From contig NZ_CP058246.1 of NCBI RefSeq assembly GCF_013388355.1, forward strand, positions 3,472,001 through 3,536,000: a stretch of 64,000 nucleotides of DNA, read 5' to 3'. Under the pieces are notes generated by a model. It was not told where the DNA came from and did no database searches. It saw only the letters and a list, made by a program, of their open reading frames with translations. How positions within the stretch are numbered: position 1 is the stretch's first letter; every line of letters begins with the position of its first letter. Origin of the DNA: Flavobacterium sp. LPB0248. GTDB taxonomy: Bacteria; Bacteroidota; Bacteroidia; Flavobacteriales; Flavobacteriaceae. Below, in pieces: positions 8,414 to 17,841 of this stretch. Made by a program: the position numbers and the translations under genes.

Positions 8414-9952
8414 ATGATAATTGTTTATCATCAAAATAATAAAGTAATTGAAGCGGTTTTTAAAGGAGAAAGTATTCCGTTTTCTTCTAAAAATATTGCT
8501 TTTAATTTGTTTGAAATAGCTGAGAGATATTCTGAACAGCTTATAATATGGTGTCGTTTAGATTTAAAACCAAATTTAGATACTTCAAAAGTTGAAGAAA
8601 TTTTTCATCACAAAAAAATAGTAGCTTCTTACAGTTTATCGAATCCTCCATTTTTGTCTGAAACTATTGGTTATGTAGATGAATCATTATTTTTAAATGT
8701 TAAAAAAGATGTTGCTTATCCGACTTGGCAGATGAGTGGAGAAGTTGGCGGAATTCATGCTGAAGTTCTAAACGCTTTAAAAAATGACATTAATAAAGAT
8801 TCAGATTTTAACTACTTTTTGCATTCAATGGCAAAATTAGCATTAGTTGGCGGGCTTTTGTGTTATTCTGAACCTTTACTGGTTAAAGATTCGTCAAGAA
8901 TTGAAGAAGCAACTAAAAAAAATGATTTCTTAACTTTTCGCTTTGTAAAACAACATTATAAAACGCGTTGGGTTTTCTTGCTGTTTTTAAATTTATTAAT
9001 CTATGAAAAGAAATTTTCTATCTTTCCATTTTTGTCAAGTTTTGGTTTCAGACAAAGGCATCTTAATAAAGATTTATTAAATGATATTAAAGTTCAATCT
9101 ACAAGAAAAGTAATAGATAAAAAGACTATCGATGTTATTATTCCAACAATTGGAAGAAAGAAATATCTTTATGATGTTCTGAAGGATTTGTCTAAGCAGA
9201 CACATTTACCAGAAAATGTCATTATTATTGAGCAGAATCCTGATGTGAACAGTGTTTCAGAGTTGGATTATTTAAATAATGAAAGCTGGCCTTTTGTAAT
9301 AAAACATTCTTTTACACATCAAGCTGGAGCTTGTAACGCTAGGAATTTAGCTTTGTCTGAAGTTACAAGTGAATGGATTTTTATGGCAGACGATGATATT
9401 CGAATTGCAAATGATTTTTTAGAAAATGCATTAGGTTTAATTAAAAAAGAAGGTGCAGAACAGATAACTTTTGGGTGTTATGAACTTAATTATCCTGAAT
9501 ATAAAAAGGAAAAACAAAAAATTCAATGGGACAATTTCGGTTCAGGTTGCAGTGTGGTAAAAGCAAATAATATTAAAGCTGTTTTTTACAATATCAGTTT
9601 TGAATTTGGTTACGGTGAAGACAGTGATTTTGGAGCTCAGTTAAGAAACTCTGGGTTTGATATTATTTATGCGCCTAAACCAGAAATTATTCATGTTAAA
9701 GCGCCAATTGGAGGATTTAGGACAAAACCAGTTTTAACTTGGCAACAAGATGAAATTCAGCCGAAACCTTCACCAACAGTAATGCTTTACAAAATTCTAA
9801 ATTTAAAACAAAATCAACTTAACGGTTATCAAACGGTTTTGTTTTTTAAATTTTATAAAGATCAAAATAGTAAAAATCCAATAAATTACTTTTTAAACTT
9901 TCGAAAACAATGGCAAGTAAGTTTGTTTTGGGCAAAAAAAATAAAACAATAA
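8414..9952 (+). CDS. Two-domain glycosyltransferase family 2 protein
   Basis: A 512-aa protein. Residues from about 240 on form a GT2 domain: IDVIIPTIGRKKYLYDVL, then the metal-binding triad at D326-DD-328 (MADDDIR) and the YGEDSDFGAQL stretch that holds the catalytic acid. The first roughly 235 residues are not a second GT2 domain that I can recognise. They read like a small alpha/beta domain that may bind the acceptor or a donor sugar (inference). No membrane helix is obvious. It follows the previous gene by 4 bases. Confidence 0.82.
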   Translation: MIIVYHQNNKVIEAVFKGESIPFSSKNIAFNLFEIAERYSEQLIIWCRLDLKPNLDTSKVEEIFHHKKIVASYSLSNPPFLSETIGYVDESLFLNVKKDVAYPTWQMSGEVGGIHAEVLNALKNDINKDSDFNYFLHSMAKLALVGGLLCYSEPLLVKDSSRIEEATKKNDFLTFRFVKQHYKTRWVFLLFLNLLIYEKKFSIFPFLSSFGFRQRHLNKDLLNDIKVQSTRKVIDKKTIDVIIPTIGRKKYLYDVLKDLSKQTHLPENVIIIEQNPDVNSVSELDYLNNESWPFVIKHSFTHQAGACNARNLALSEVTSEWIFMADDDIRIANDFLENALGLIKKEGAEQITFGCYELNYPEYKKEKQKIQWDNFGSGCSVVKANNIKAVFYNISFEFGYGEDSDFGAQLRNSGFDIIYAPKPEIIHVKAPIGGFRTKPVLTWQQDEIQPKPSPTVMLYKILNLKQNQLNGYQTVLFFKFYKDQNSKNPINYFLNFRKQWQVSLFWAKKIKQ

Positions 9953-9967
9953 TTTTATTCAAATAAA

Positions 9968-11584
9968 TTGATAAAATCGATTTCAATAAATAGTAATATA
10001 AAACAGATTTATGCTTTTGATGAAAATCAAAAACATAAATTGAGCATTGACCTCACCAAAATAAATCTTTCTGAACAATACTCTTTTGATATTGAAATTA
10101 TATTTGAACAGCCTATTTTCGAATTTAGAAATCATGATTATAAATGGGTAAAATGTGATAAAGATATAACTGCAAGTGAATTTTGCCCTAAAATAATAAA
10201 ACTTCAAAATGGACAATTGGTTCAAAGTAATATTCATTTTGGAATTTGGGAAATAAGTAAAAAAAGAAAGAATGTTTTACTTTGGCGTTTCAACCCTAAT
10301 TTTTCGCAACCAATCACTGTTTATTCAGGAAATTCTAATAGAAAAGTTTTGGAATCGTCTAAAAAGAATTTTGATTTCCCGGAACATCCAGCTCTTTTAT
10401 TTCCTAAAAATCACGCTTTGGAGTTCAGTAGATCTAAATATCCGTTTACAGCTATAGCTTGTTTTACAGATCATTGTGATTTTGATACTGCAGAAAATCT
10501 TTCGTTGCAAAGAATGTTTTTTAAAGAAAATAGAATAAAAATTACAAAAGGGTTTTTCTTAAATCATTTTTCAAAACGTACCGAAAACGCATCATTTGAA
10601 AATGATAGAGATGAACTAATGAAATGGAAACTGGATGGACACGAATTATGTTATCACTCATTGTCTCAATCTATAAAGACAGAAAAACAGAGCTATGAAG
10701 ATTTTATTCAATTTACACCGCCACTTGACGATTTAAAAGTTTGGATCGATCATGGGTTTCAACCTTACAATTTTTCTCTTTTAGAAAAAAATATTTTAAA
10801 TCATAAGGAATATGAAAAAATTCTTGTTGATAAAAAAATTAATGTTCTTTGGAATTATATAGATTCTGGTACAGCTACTAATGGTGTAATAAATCAATTA
10901 AATACCAAGCATTTTACTTTAAGAAGTTTTTTAAACGGAAATAAAGATGTTGGTTTGATAAAAAAGATGCAGCTGATGATTAAGAATATTATTTTTCATT
11001 TTTATAATGATGAAAACATAATTCTGAAATATAAAAATTCTGCTGGGAATTTTAAAAAAGCCATTATTCAGAGACAATTTAAATTTATTTTTCCTTTTTT
11101 TAGAGATTTTTTGAGTCTTGGATTTTCTGTTTTTTCAATATTGATATTTTGGAAGAAAGTTAAAAATAAGCCTTATAAATTGGCAAAATATTCACCGATT
11201 CTATTCAAACATATAATTGCTGAAAAAGAGTTTTATATTTTTCAAACTTTGGAGATGTTGGACTTTAAAAAATCTTTATCAAAAAGCAATTTAAATATTT
11301 TGATGAATGAAAAAGGTGTCTTTATAGCTCATACTTATTTTTCAGTTCCTATGGAGTATCATATTGGAAGAATGTTTTCTGATGATAAAAGAATTAATGC
11401 TGATGTGTCAGCTAATTTTAAATTTTTGGGAGAAAAGATAAAAAACAATGAAATTTGGAATCCTACACTTTCTGAATTAATTGAATATTGGCAGAAATTT
11501 GAAAAAATAGTTTTAGATATAAAACCAGATCAGAGTTTATTTCTAAAGACGGATACAGACTTAATAATAAGAGAAATATACTAA
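9968..11584 (+). CDS. NodB-like polysaccharide deacetylase homologue, TTG start
   Basis: A 538-aa protein that can only start at TTG (9968), since the next in-frame ATG falls after the conserved core begins. Residues 163-300 look like a NodB/CE4 fold: T167-DHCDFDT with D168 and H169, then DG-H225-ELCYHS with H225 and H230 as metal ligands. The classical TFDDG motif is altered to TDHCD, so activity may differ. The N-terminal 150 residues look like a beta-rich domain. No signal peptide was seen, which is odd for a deacetylase acting on exported glycan. It ends directly against the next ATG. Confidence 0.6.
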   Translation: MIKSISINSNIKQIYAFDENQKHKLSIDLTKINLSEQYSFDIEIIFEQPIFEFRNHDYKWVKCDKDITASEFCPKIIKLQNGQLVQSNIHFGIWEISKKRKNVLLWRFNPNFSQPITVYSGNSNRKVLESSKKNFDFPEHPALLFPKNHALEFSRSKYPFTAIACFTDHCDFDTAENLSLQRMFFKENRIKITKGFFLNHFSKRTENASFENDRDELMKWKLDGHELCYHSLSQSIKTEKQSYEDFIQFTPPLDDLKVWIDHGFQPYNFSLLEKNILNHKEYEKILVDKKINVLWNYIDSGTATNGVINQLNTKHFTLRSFLNGNKDVGLIKKMQLMIKNIIFHFYNDENIILKYKNSAGNFKKAIIQRQFKFIFPFFRDFLSLGFSVFSILIFWKKVKNKPYKLAKYSPILFKHIIAEKEFYIFQTLEMLDFKKSLSKSNLNILMNEKGVFIAHTYFSVPMEYHIGRMFSDDKRINADVSANFKFLGEKIKNNEIWNPTLSELIEYWQKFEKIVLDIKPDQSLFLKTDTDLIIREIY

Positions 11585-12454
11585 ATGAATTACAAAATAA
11601 AAACAGTATTGTTTAAATCACTGGCATTACTGCCAAATAAACTTGACGATTATTTTTATCATAAAATACAGAGTTTTTTTGATAAATCAAGTTTAGAAAG
11701 TCGTATTAAACGTACTGAGTCTACATATTTAAGACTGTCAAAAGTACTCACAGATTTAAATATTGATTTAAAAGATAAAAATGTATTTGAATTAGGGTCT
11801 GGGTGGTTTCCTGCAATGCCTTATTACTTTAAATACAAACTACAAGTAAAAAAAATAATTACAGTTGATATTAATGAACATTTTAAAAGAAAAACAGTTC
11901 TAAAATTAAATAACTTGTTCTCAAACTTGTATGCTTTTAATGTAATAACTAACATGGAAAGTAAATATGGGCTTCCAGAAGGAATCGAATATTTTCCTAA
12001 AAAGAATGTCTTGGATAGTAATTTGCCAGATATGAAAATGTTTTTTTCAAGGTACGTTTTATCCCATATGAGCAAAGATGATGTTGATGATCTGCACAAA
12101 AAATTAAAAAAAGAACTTAAAAAAGACTCCTATATCATTCATTTTATTTCACCAAGTGATTTAAGACAACACAACGACAGTAATTTATCGATGCAGGATT
12201 TTTTAAAATACAGTGAAAGGGAATGGAAAAAAATTCATACCAAATTTGATTATCATAATCGACTAAGATTACCGCAATTTTTAGAGATTTTTAAAAAATA
12301 CGATTTTGAAGTGCTTTATTTAGAATACGAAAGTTTGCAGAAAAATACAAAGAAGTATGATTTGTTTAAAAAAATTAAACTTCATGAAGATTTTATTAAT
12401 TACTCAGATGATGAGTTGACTGCAGGCAATATTTTAGTAGTTTTAAAAGTATAA
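11585..12454 (+). CDS. Class I SAM-dependent methyltransferase-like protein
   Basis: A 289-aa protein. The SAM motif is VFELG71-SG-73, followed by ITVDIN at the end of strand 2, and a later CFSRYVLSHM-type segment (FFSRYVLSHMSKDDVDDL) typical of motif II and III of the fold. The C-terminal region holds QFLEIFKKYDFEVLYLEYES, similar to other sugar or lipid methyltransferases. Predicted role is methylation of a sugar in the repeat unit, inferred from its place between a deacetylase-like gene and a glycosyltransferase. Its ATG follows the upstream TAA with no gap. Confidence 0.7.
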   Translation: MNYKIKTVLFKSLALLPNKLDDYFYHKIQSFFDKSSLESRIKRTESTYLRLSKVLTDLNIDLKDKNVFELGSGWFPAMPYYFKYKLQVKKIITVDINEHFKRKTVLKLNNLFSNLYAFNVITNMESKYGLPEGIEYFPKKNVLDSNLPDMKMFFSRYVLSHMSKDDVDDLHKKLKKELKKDSYIIHFISPSDLRQHNDSNLSMQDFLKYSEREWKKIHTKFDYHNRLRLPQFLEIFKKYDFEVLYLEYESLQKNTKKYDLFKKIKLHEDFINYSDDELTAGNILVVLKV

Positions 12455-12457
12455 GTA

Positions 12458-13459
12458 ATGACGCATTTTTCATTAATTATTTGTACTTATATGCGTCCTG
12501 CATCATTATTGCAATTGTTACAATCGATTCAGGAACAATACTTATATCCTAATGAGATTTTAATTATTGATGGATCTTCAGATGACGAAACGGGTATTCT
12601 TTTAAAAGCTAATAATTTTAAAAACCTTCAATATTTTAAAGTTTCAGAAGAAAATAGAGGATTAACCAAACAACGTAATTTTGGTATTGCTAAAATTGCT
12701 TCCGATTCAGAGATAGTTTGTTTTTTGGATGATGACACAATTTTAGAACCCGATTATTTTTTAGAGATTATTAAAACATTTCAAAATGACGCAAATATTG
12801 GCGGTGTTGGCGGTGTAGCTATTAATGAAAACAAGTGGAAATTTCAGGATAAAAAACAATATTACAATCCTAAACAGTTTTATTTGTTTGAAGGATATTT
12901 TTACAAGGAAGGTCTGAGAAATGTAGCTAGAAATTATTTAGGACTTGCATCTAATCTTGGACCAGGCAAAATGCCATTATATTCACATGGAAGAACTTGC
13001 GGATTTCCGTTGACAGGAAAAATATACGATGTAGATTTGTTGATAGGAATGTCGATGGCATTCAGAAAAAACACTTTTGAAAAAATTAAGTTTTCAAAAT
13101 TCTTTGAAGGTTATGGTTTATATGAAGATGCTGATTTTAGTCTTCGCGCATTACAATTTGGTAAAAATGTAATTAATACCAATGCAAAATTGAGTCACTT
13201 TCATGATCCTGCCGGAAGACCAAATCTATATAAGTATGGAAAAATGGTGGTTCGGAATGGATGGTATGTTTGGAGAATAAAAAATCCGAAGCCAAATTTT
13301 AAAGATCATTTCAAATGGAATGCAATTACGGTTTTATTAACAATAATTCGATTTACTAATGTCCTAACTGAAAAAAAGAAGAAAGCACCTTTGAGTGAAG
13401 CGATTGGTAGAACTGTAGGTTGGTGGAGTTTGTATTTAAATAAGCCACGCCAAGGATAG
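12458..13459 (+). CDS. Glycosyltransferase family 2
   Basis: A 333-aa GT2 enzyme. It shows the nucleotide-binding start FSLIICTYMRP, the strand LIIDGSSDDET, the metal triad D91-DD-93 (FLDDDTI) and GYGLYEDADFSLRA with the catalytic acid. It uses a nucleotide sugar in the cytoplasm to extend the lipid-linked glycan. The last 60 residues are basic and could lie along the membrane. After it the operon is interrupted by about 200 bases of stop-rich sequence and then a broken glycosyltransferase gene. Confidence 0.9.
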   Translation: MTHFSLIICTYMRPASLLQLLQSIQEQYLYPNEILIIDGSSDDETGILLKANNFKNLQYFKVSEENRGLTKQRNFGIAKIASDSEIVCFLDDDTILEPDYFLEIIKTFQNDANIGGVGGVAINENKWKFQDKKQYYNPKQFYLFEGYFYKEGLRNVARNYLGLASNLGPGKMPLYSHGRTCGFPLTGKIYDVDLLIGMSMAFRKNTFEKIKFSKFFEGYGLYEDADFSLRALQFGKNVINTNAKLSHFHDPAGRPNLYKYGKMVVRNGWYVWRIKNPKPNFKDHFKWNAITVLLTIIRFTNVLTEKKKKAPLSEAIGRTVGWWSLYLNKPRQG

Positions 13460-13659
13460 ATAATATCGATAAAAATTAAAAATTGAAAGAAAATTAGAAG
13501 TACCCATTGGAAATTCGCATCATAAAATGATAATTTATTCATTGTTATATTACAGGCACGAAAATCAAGTGAGTTTTAAGATTTTTTCAATTTGTTTTTC
13601 AATTTGTCTCACAATGGAATGGACATAAGGTTTTTTCCCAAAGAGGTAAATAATAGTAA

Positions 13660-14206
13660 GGAAAAATAATTTTTCAAACTAGATTGTGGAACCCTGATAA
13701 TAATTCTGATTTAGAGGAAAAGAATAGAAGGGAATTACAAAACGAGTTTCGTATTGACGCCTGTAGAATTATTAAAAAGAATTTCAAGAATACAATAGTT
13801 GGCGTGTTTCCTGATACATTTTCTTCCAAAGTAGCACCAGATGTTCTTTTAGATATTAAAAAAATATCCAAAAAAGAATATTTTAATGAATTGAAAAATT
13901 CAGATATAGCAATTGCAGATGATGGCTTAAATGATACTCTTGGATGGAAAATAAAAGAATGCTTACTATTTGGTAAAGCTGTAATTATAACTCCTAATAG
14001 GGGTAAAAATAGAAAATTTTGATGAAGGAATAAATTATGAAAAGGTAGCGTCGCGAATTTCATATTCAGAACTTCTTGAAAAAATAGAATTTTTGCTATC
14101 TAAAAATAGATATTTGGAAATGGCACAAAATAATTTAATCTGGAGTGAAAATTATCTGCACCCGAAAAACTATATTAAAAAAATACTTTTATCAATAGAA
14201 AAATAG
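13660..14206 (+). pseudogene. Remnant of a glycosyltransferase gene, truncated and frameshifted
   Basis: An open frame starting right after a stop at 13657-13659 encodes a GT-B-like donor domain (QTRLWNPDNNSD, then VGVFPDTF, then DTLGWKIKECLLFGKAVIITPN) but stops at 14020-14022. From about 14001 the neighbouring frame continues sensibly for about 66 residues (VKIENFDEGINYEKVASRIS and on) to TAG at 14204-14206. The join sits at the GGGG run 14000-14003, so a one-base indel explains it. The N-terminal half is missing or unreadable: 13460-13659 has stops in all + frames. A programmed frameshift cannot be excluded but the lost 5' half argues for decay. Confidence 0.8.
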
Positions 14207-14220
14207 ATTTGTTAGGCTAA

Positions 14221-15339
14221 ATGAAATTTGCAATAATTACTCACGTTATTCACATCAAGGAAAACAAGGAATTCTTTGGTTATGGCCCATATATTCACGA
14301 AATGAATATCTGGCTTAAGTACGTTGATGAAGTAATTATTGTCGCTCCATTAAAAGATGGAAGGCCAATCGCTATAGACGTCTCCTATAAGCATGATAAA
14401 ATAGACTTTAGAAAAGTTGCCGATTTTAACTTTATTAATTTTGGCAGAACATTGAGTTCAGTTTTAAAATTGCCTTTAATTTTTTACAAGATATTTTTCG
14501 CAATGAAAAATGCAGATCATATTCATTTAAGATGCCCAGGAAACATGGGGTTAATTGGCTGTTTTGTTCAAATTTTGTTTCCTAAAAAAATAAAGACGGC
14601 GAAATATGCTGGAAATTGGGATCATAACAGTGAACAGCCTTTTACCTATAAAATTCAAAAGTGGATATTAAGTAATACTTTTTTAACACGAAATATGGAA
14701 GTGTTGGTTTATGGAAACTGGAAATATAATTCTAAAAACATAAAGCCTTTTTTTACTGCTTCATACTCAGAATCAGAAAAAGGGCTTATCAATAAACCGA
14801 AACTAAACCCTGTTGCTGAATTTATGTTTGTTGGAAGTTTAGTATCCGGTAAAAGACCAATTTATGCAATAAAGCTTATAGAAGGATTAGTCTCAAGACA
14901 AGTCAATGTTAGTTTAAATATATATGGAGACGGTTCTGAAAGAGAAGAAATTCAATATTACATTGAAAAAAACAATTTAACTGATTTTATTTATCTACAT
15001 GGTAATCAAAATCGGAACAGTATTAAAAAAGCATATCAAAAGAGTCATTTTGTTATTCTGCCATCAAAAAGCGAAGGCTGGCCAAAGGCTATTGCAGAAG
15101 GGATGTTTTGGGGATGTGTGCCGTTAGCTACAAAAGTTTCATGCATTCCTTATATGCTAGACTCTGGTAAAAGAGGTATCCTGCTTGAAATGGATTTGAC
15201 CAAAGATGTTGAACAGATAAAGGATTTAATGGTAAATCAAAATACTTTTTTGAAAAAAAGCCAAAAAGCAATGGAATGGTCACGCAATTTCACAACAGAT
15301 GTTTTTGAAAAAGAGATTGCAAAATTACTAATGAAATGA
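14221..15339 (+). CDS. Glycosyltransferase, GT4-like (GT-B fold)
   Basis: A 372-aa GT-B protein. The acceptor domain ends with the ADHIHLRCPGNMGL stretch. The donor domain starts near FMFVGSLVSGKRPIYAIKLIEG and holds LPSKSEGWPKAIAEGMFWGCVPLAT, the E-x7-E loop that binds the nucleotide sugar. Cytoplasmic retaining transferase. It starts 14 bases after the broken glycosyltransferase and overlaps the next gene by 4 bases (ATGA), so the operon continues through the remnant. Confidence 0.9.
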   Translation: MKFAIITHVIHIKENKEFFGYGPYIHEMNIWLKYVDEVIIVAPLKDGRPIAIDVSYKHDKIDFRKVADFNFINFGRTLSSVLKLPLIFYKIFFAMKNADHIHLRCPGNMGLIGCFVQILFPKKIKTAKYAGNWDHNSEQPFTYKIQKWILSNTFLTRNMEVLVYGNWKYNSKNIKPFFTASYSESEKGLINKPKLNPVAEFMFVGSLVSGKRPIYAIKLIEGLVSRQVNVSLNIYGDGSEREEIQYYIEKNNLTDFIYLHGNQNRNSIKKAYQKSHFVILPSKSEGWPKAIAEGMFWGCVPLATKVSCIPYMLDSGKRGILLEMDLTKDVEQIKDLMVNQNTFLKKSQKAMEWSRNFTTDVFEKEIAKLLMK

Positions 15340-16424
15340 GAATTGTACAGATTATAGATTCTTTGGAAGTTGGTGGAGCGGAACGTATGGCTGTAAACTA
15401 TGCAAATTCTCTTGCTGACAAAATGGAGTTTTCTGGATTAATTGCAACAAGAAATGAAGGTTTACTTTTAGACTATTTAGATCAAAAAGTCAATTATTTA
15501 TTTTTAGAAAAAAAATCTGCTCTCGATTTAAATGCAATTTTTAGATTAAAAAATTATATTAAGAGAAACAAAGTCGATTTAATTCACGCACACAGCTCCT
15601 CTTTCTTTATAGCTATTTTAGTAAAGCTAACAATGCCTAAAGTAAAGGTAATCTGGCATGATCATTATGGAATTTCACAGAACCTCTCTTCGCGGAAAAA
15701 TTTGACGTTAAAACTTTCTTCCTATATGTTTTCTGGGGTTATTTCTGTAAATGATGCTCTAAAACAATGGGCAGAAGGTTATTTGAACTGTAAAGAGATT
15801 ACGTACTTTCCAAATTTTATAATTGAGTCGACCGTTTCTTTAAGTAGTATTCAATTAAATGGAAAAGAAGGTAAAAGGATAATTTGTGTTGCAAATTTAC
15901 GCCCTCAAAAGAACCATCATTTGCTTATTAATGGAGCAATAGAAATCGTTCAAAGTTATCCCGAATGGACTTTTCACTTAATCGGGAAAGATTTTGATGA
16001 TCCTTATAGTAAGAATTTAAGAGAAAAAGTAAAAGAAAGTGGACTTTGTAAGAATGTTTTTTTTTACGGAGCGGTAAATAACGTTCAAGATTTACTAAAA
16101 CAGAGCGAAATAGCCGTTTTAACTTCTTTTTCAGAAGGACTGCCTTTGGCTGTTTTAGAATATGGATTGGCAAATTTACCTGTTGTAGCTACTAATGTTG
16201 GTGAAATTTCAAAAGTTATTCCTTCACCTGAAGAAGGTATGATAATTGATTCGAATAATTTGGATCAGTTTGTAAGTTCTGTTCAGAAATTAATTGACAA
16301 TCAGTATTTTAGAAGGTCGTTGGGGCAAAATCTAAATCTTTTTATAAATGAAAATTTTGGTGAAAAATCAATTTTAAAAGAGTATATCAAGTGGTTGAAA
16401 TCTTTAACTGCTTTTACAAAATAA
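15336..16424 (+). CDS. Glycosyltransferase, GT4-like (GT-B fold)
   Basis: A 362-aa GT-B protein. It starts MRIVQIIDSLEVGGAERM, the hallmark acceptor-site GGAE motif (residues 13-16) of GT4 enzymes. The donor half carries CVANLRPQKNHHLLINGA, FYGAVNNVQDLLKQSEI and SFSEGLPLAVLEYGLANLPVVAT with the E-x7-E motif. It adds a sugar to the undecaprenyl-linked glycan. Its ATG lies inside the end of the upstream gene, and the polymerase gene follows after 10 bases. Confidence 0.93.
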   Translation: MRIVQIIDSLEVGGAERMAVNYANSLADKMEFSGLIATRNEGLLLDYLDQKVNYLFLEKKSALDLNAIFRLKNYIKRNKVDLIHAHSSSFFIAILVKLTMPKVKVIWHDHYGISQNLSSRKNLTLKLSSYMFSGVISVNDALKQWAEGYLNCKEITYFPNFIIESTVSLSSIQLNGKEGKRIICVANLRPQKNHHLLINGAIEIVQSYPEWTFHLIGKDFDDPYSKNLREKVKESGLCKNVFFYGAVNNVQDLLKQSEIAVLTSFSEGLPLAVLEYGLANLPVVATNVGEISKVIPSPEEGMIIDSNNLDQFVSSVQKLIDNQYFRRSLGQNLNLFINENFGEKSILKEYIKWLKSLTAFTK

Positions 16425-16434
16425 ATATTTTAGG

Positions 16435-17784
16435 ATGAAGAGTACAAAAGTCAGTTATTTAGCAATGATAATTTTTCATGCATTTATTGCATTGATCATT
16501 TATTTTATTCCTTTTTTATCCAAAATTTATGCTATACTAATTTTTATTATAGGATTTATAATTGTTTATCGAAGCAAAAATAAAAATAATGAGGTGCTTT
16601 TTGTAAGTGCGTATTTAGTAGGGGCAGAAGTTTTGTTACGAATGACAGGAGGGAATTTGAACAATGAATATGTAAAGTTTTCGGTAATGTTTTTTATGAT
16701 TTATGGAATGATTTATAGTAATTTTTCTAGAATTGCATTAATATATTTAGTGTTTATATTACTCTTAATTCCGGCTGTTTTTGTTACCGTTTTAGAAGCG
16801 GGAAATAGTATTGATATAAAAAAAGTTTTATTTTTTAATTTGTCAGGACCATTTTGCTTAGCTATTTGTTCGATCTACATGTACAAAAGAAAGATTGGAT
16901 TTCATAAGCTAGAAAATATCTTAATGGTAATGGGATTTCCAATAATATCTACAACAGTATATTTATTTTTGTATACGCCAAACATTAGAGATGTTGTAAC
17001 AGGTACACAATCTAATTTTGAAACATCTGGTGGCTTTGGTCCTAATCAGGTTTCGACGATATTAGGACTGGGAATGTTCATATTCTTTACACGGTTAATT
17101 TTATTTTCAAAATCTAAATTAGAATCATTTATTAATGTTGTATTGTTCGCGTTTATTAGTTTTAGAGGGATTGTTACTTTTTCAAGAGGTGGTATTATAA
17201 CAGGAGTTGTAATGATTGTTTGTCTTTTATTTTTGTTCTATTTTTTTTCCAATACTAGAGGAAAAATCAAATTAAAATTGGTTTTTGTTTTGACAGGACT
17301 CTTAAGTGTAAGTATTTGGACCTATAGTTCTTTTCAAACAAAAGGGCTTATAGAGAAACGCTATGCTAATAAAGATGCTAGAGGACGCGAAAAAACTGAT
17401 CGTTTAGGCGGTAGAGAACAAATTATGGATGCAGAAATTAAGCTTTTTATAGATAATGCTTTTTTGGGTGTGGGTGCTGGGCTTAGTAAATATAAAAGAG
17501 CACAAGAGTTAGGGGGAGAAGTTGCATCGCATAACGAAATAACTAGATTACTTGCAGAACATGGTGTCTTTGGTATTTTGGCTTTTTTGATATTATTTGC
17601 TACTCCAATTGTTGGTTATATTAATAATATACAACATTTGTATTTTTTCTCTTTTTTTCTTTTTTGGTTGCTCACAATAAACCATGCAGCAATGAGGACA
17701 GCCGCTCCTGCTTTCGTATATGCATTGTGTCTTCTTTCTGTTCAAATAAAAATTCCTGAAAAAACAGAAAGCACTTCTAGCTAA
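16435..17784 (+). CDS. O-antigen polymerase/ligase-like membrane protein (Wzy or WaaL type)
   Basis: A 449-aa protein with about ten or more hydrophobic helices. The large periplasmic loop holds RLGGREQIMDAEIKLF and GVGAGLSKYKRA, then ASHNEITRLLAEHGVFGI near the C-terminal end of the loop. These are the Wzy_C (O-antigen ligase family) features, including the conserved HNE-type His. It would polymerise repeat units or ligate finished chains at the outer face of the inner membrane. Sequence alone does not separate the two roles. The GGFGPNQVST stretch near residues 197-206 is also typical. Confidence 0.85.
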   Translation: MKSTKVSYLAMIIFHAFIALIIYFIPFLSKIYAILIFIIGFIIVYRSKNKNNEVLFVSAYLVGAEVLLRMTGGNLNNEYVKFSVMFFMIYGMIYSNFSRIALIYLVFILLLIPAVFVTVLEAGNSIDIKKVLFFNLSGPFCLAICSIYMYKRKIGFHKLENILMVMGFPIISTTVYLFLYTPNIRDVVTGTQSNFETSGGFGPNQVSTILGLGMFIFFTRLILFSKSKLESFINVVLFAFISFRGIVTFSRGGIITGVVMIVCLLFLFYFFSNTRGKIKLKLVFVLTGLLSVSIWTYSSFQTKGLIEKRYANKDARGREKTDRLGGREQIMDAEIKLFIDNAFLGVGAGLSKYKRAQELGGEVASHNEITRLLAEHGVFGILAFLILFATPIVGYINNIQHLYFFSFFLFWLLTINHAAMRTAAPAFVYALCLLSVQIKIPEKTESTSS

Positions 17785-17799
17785 ATTCTTTTTTTATAA

Positions 17800-17807
17800 T
17801 ACATTTG
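17800..17807 (+). promoter_or_regulatory. Bacteroidota -7 element before the initiating transferase gene
   Basis: TACATTTG matches TAnnTTTG and lies 34 bases before the ATG at 17842. A clear -33 TTTG was not seen. It suggests that the sugar-1-phosphate transferase can be transcribed apart from the long operon. Confidence 0.5.
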
Positions 17808-17841
17808 CCTCAAGTTTAAGCCCCTAACAAACTGAAAAATA

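Noticed and set aside
10272..10457. A 61-codon + strand frame within the deacetylase-like gene
   Set aside because: It is a different frame of a longer gene with motifs and has no promoter or family resemblance.
13674..14063. A 129-codon minus-strand frame over the broken glycosyltransferase
   Set aside because: It mirrors the + strand remnant, which encodes recognisable GT-B segments. The minus product is low-complexity Phe, Ser and Leu, typical of antisense reading.
16435..17784. Sensor histidine kinase or transporter reading of the multi-pass protein
   Set aside because: The HNEITRLLAEHGVFGI segment and the large loop fit O-antigen polymerase/ligase proteins, and its place beside the initiating transferase agrees.
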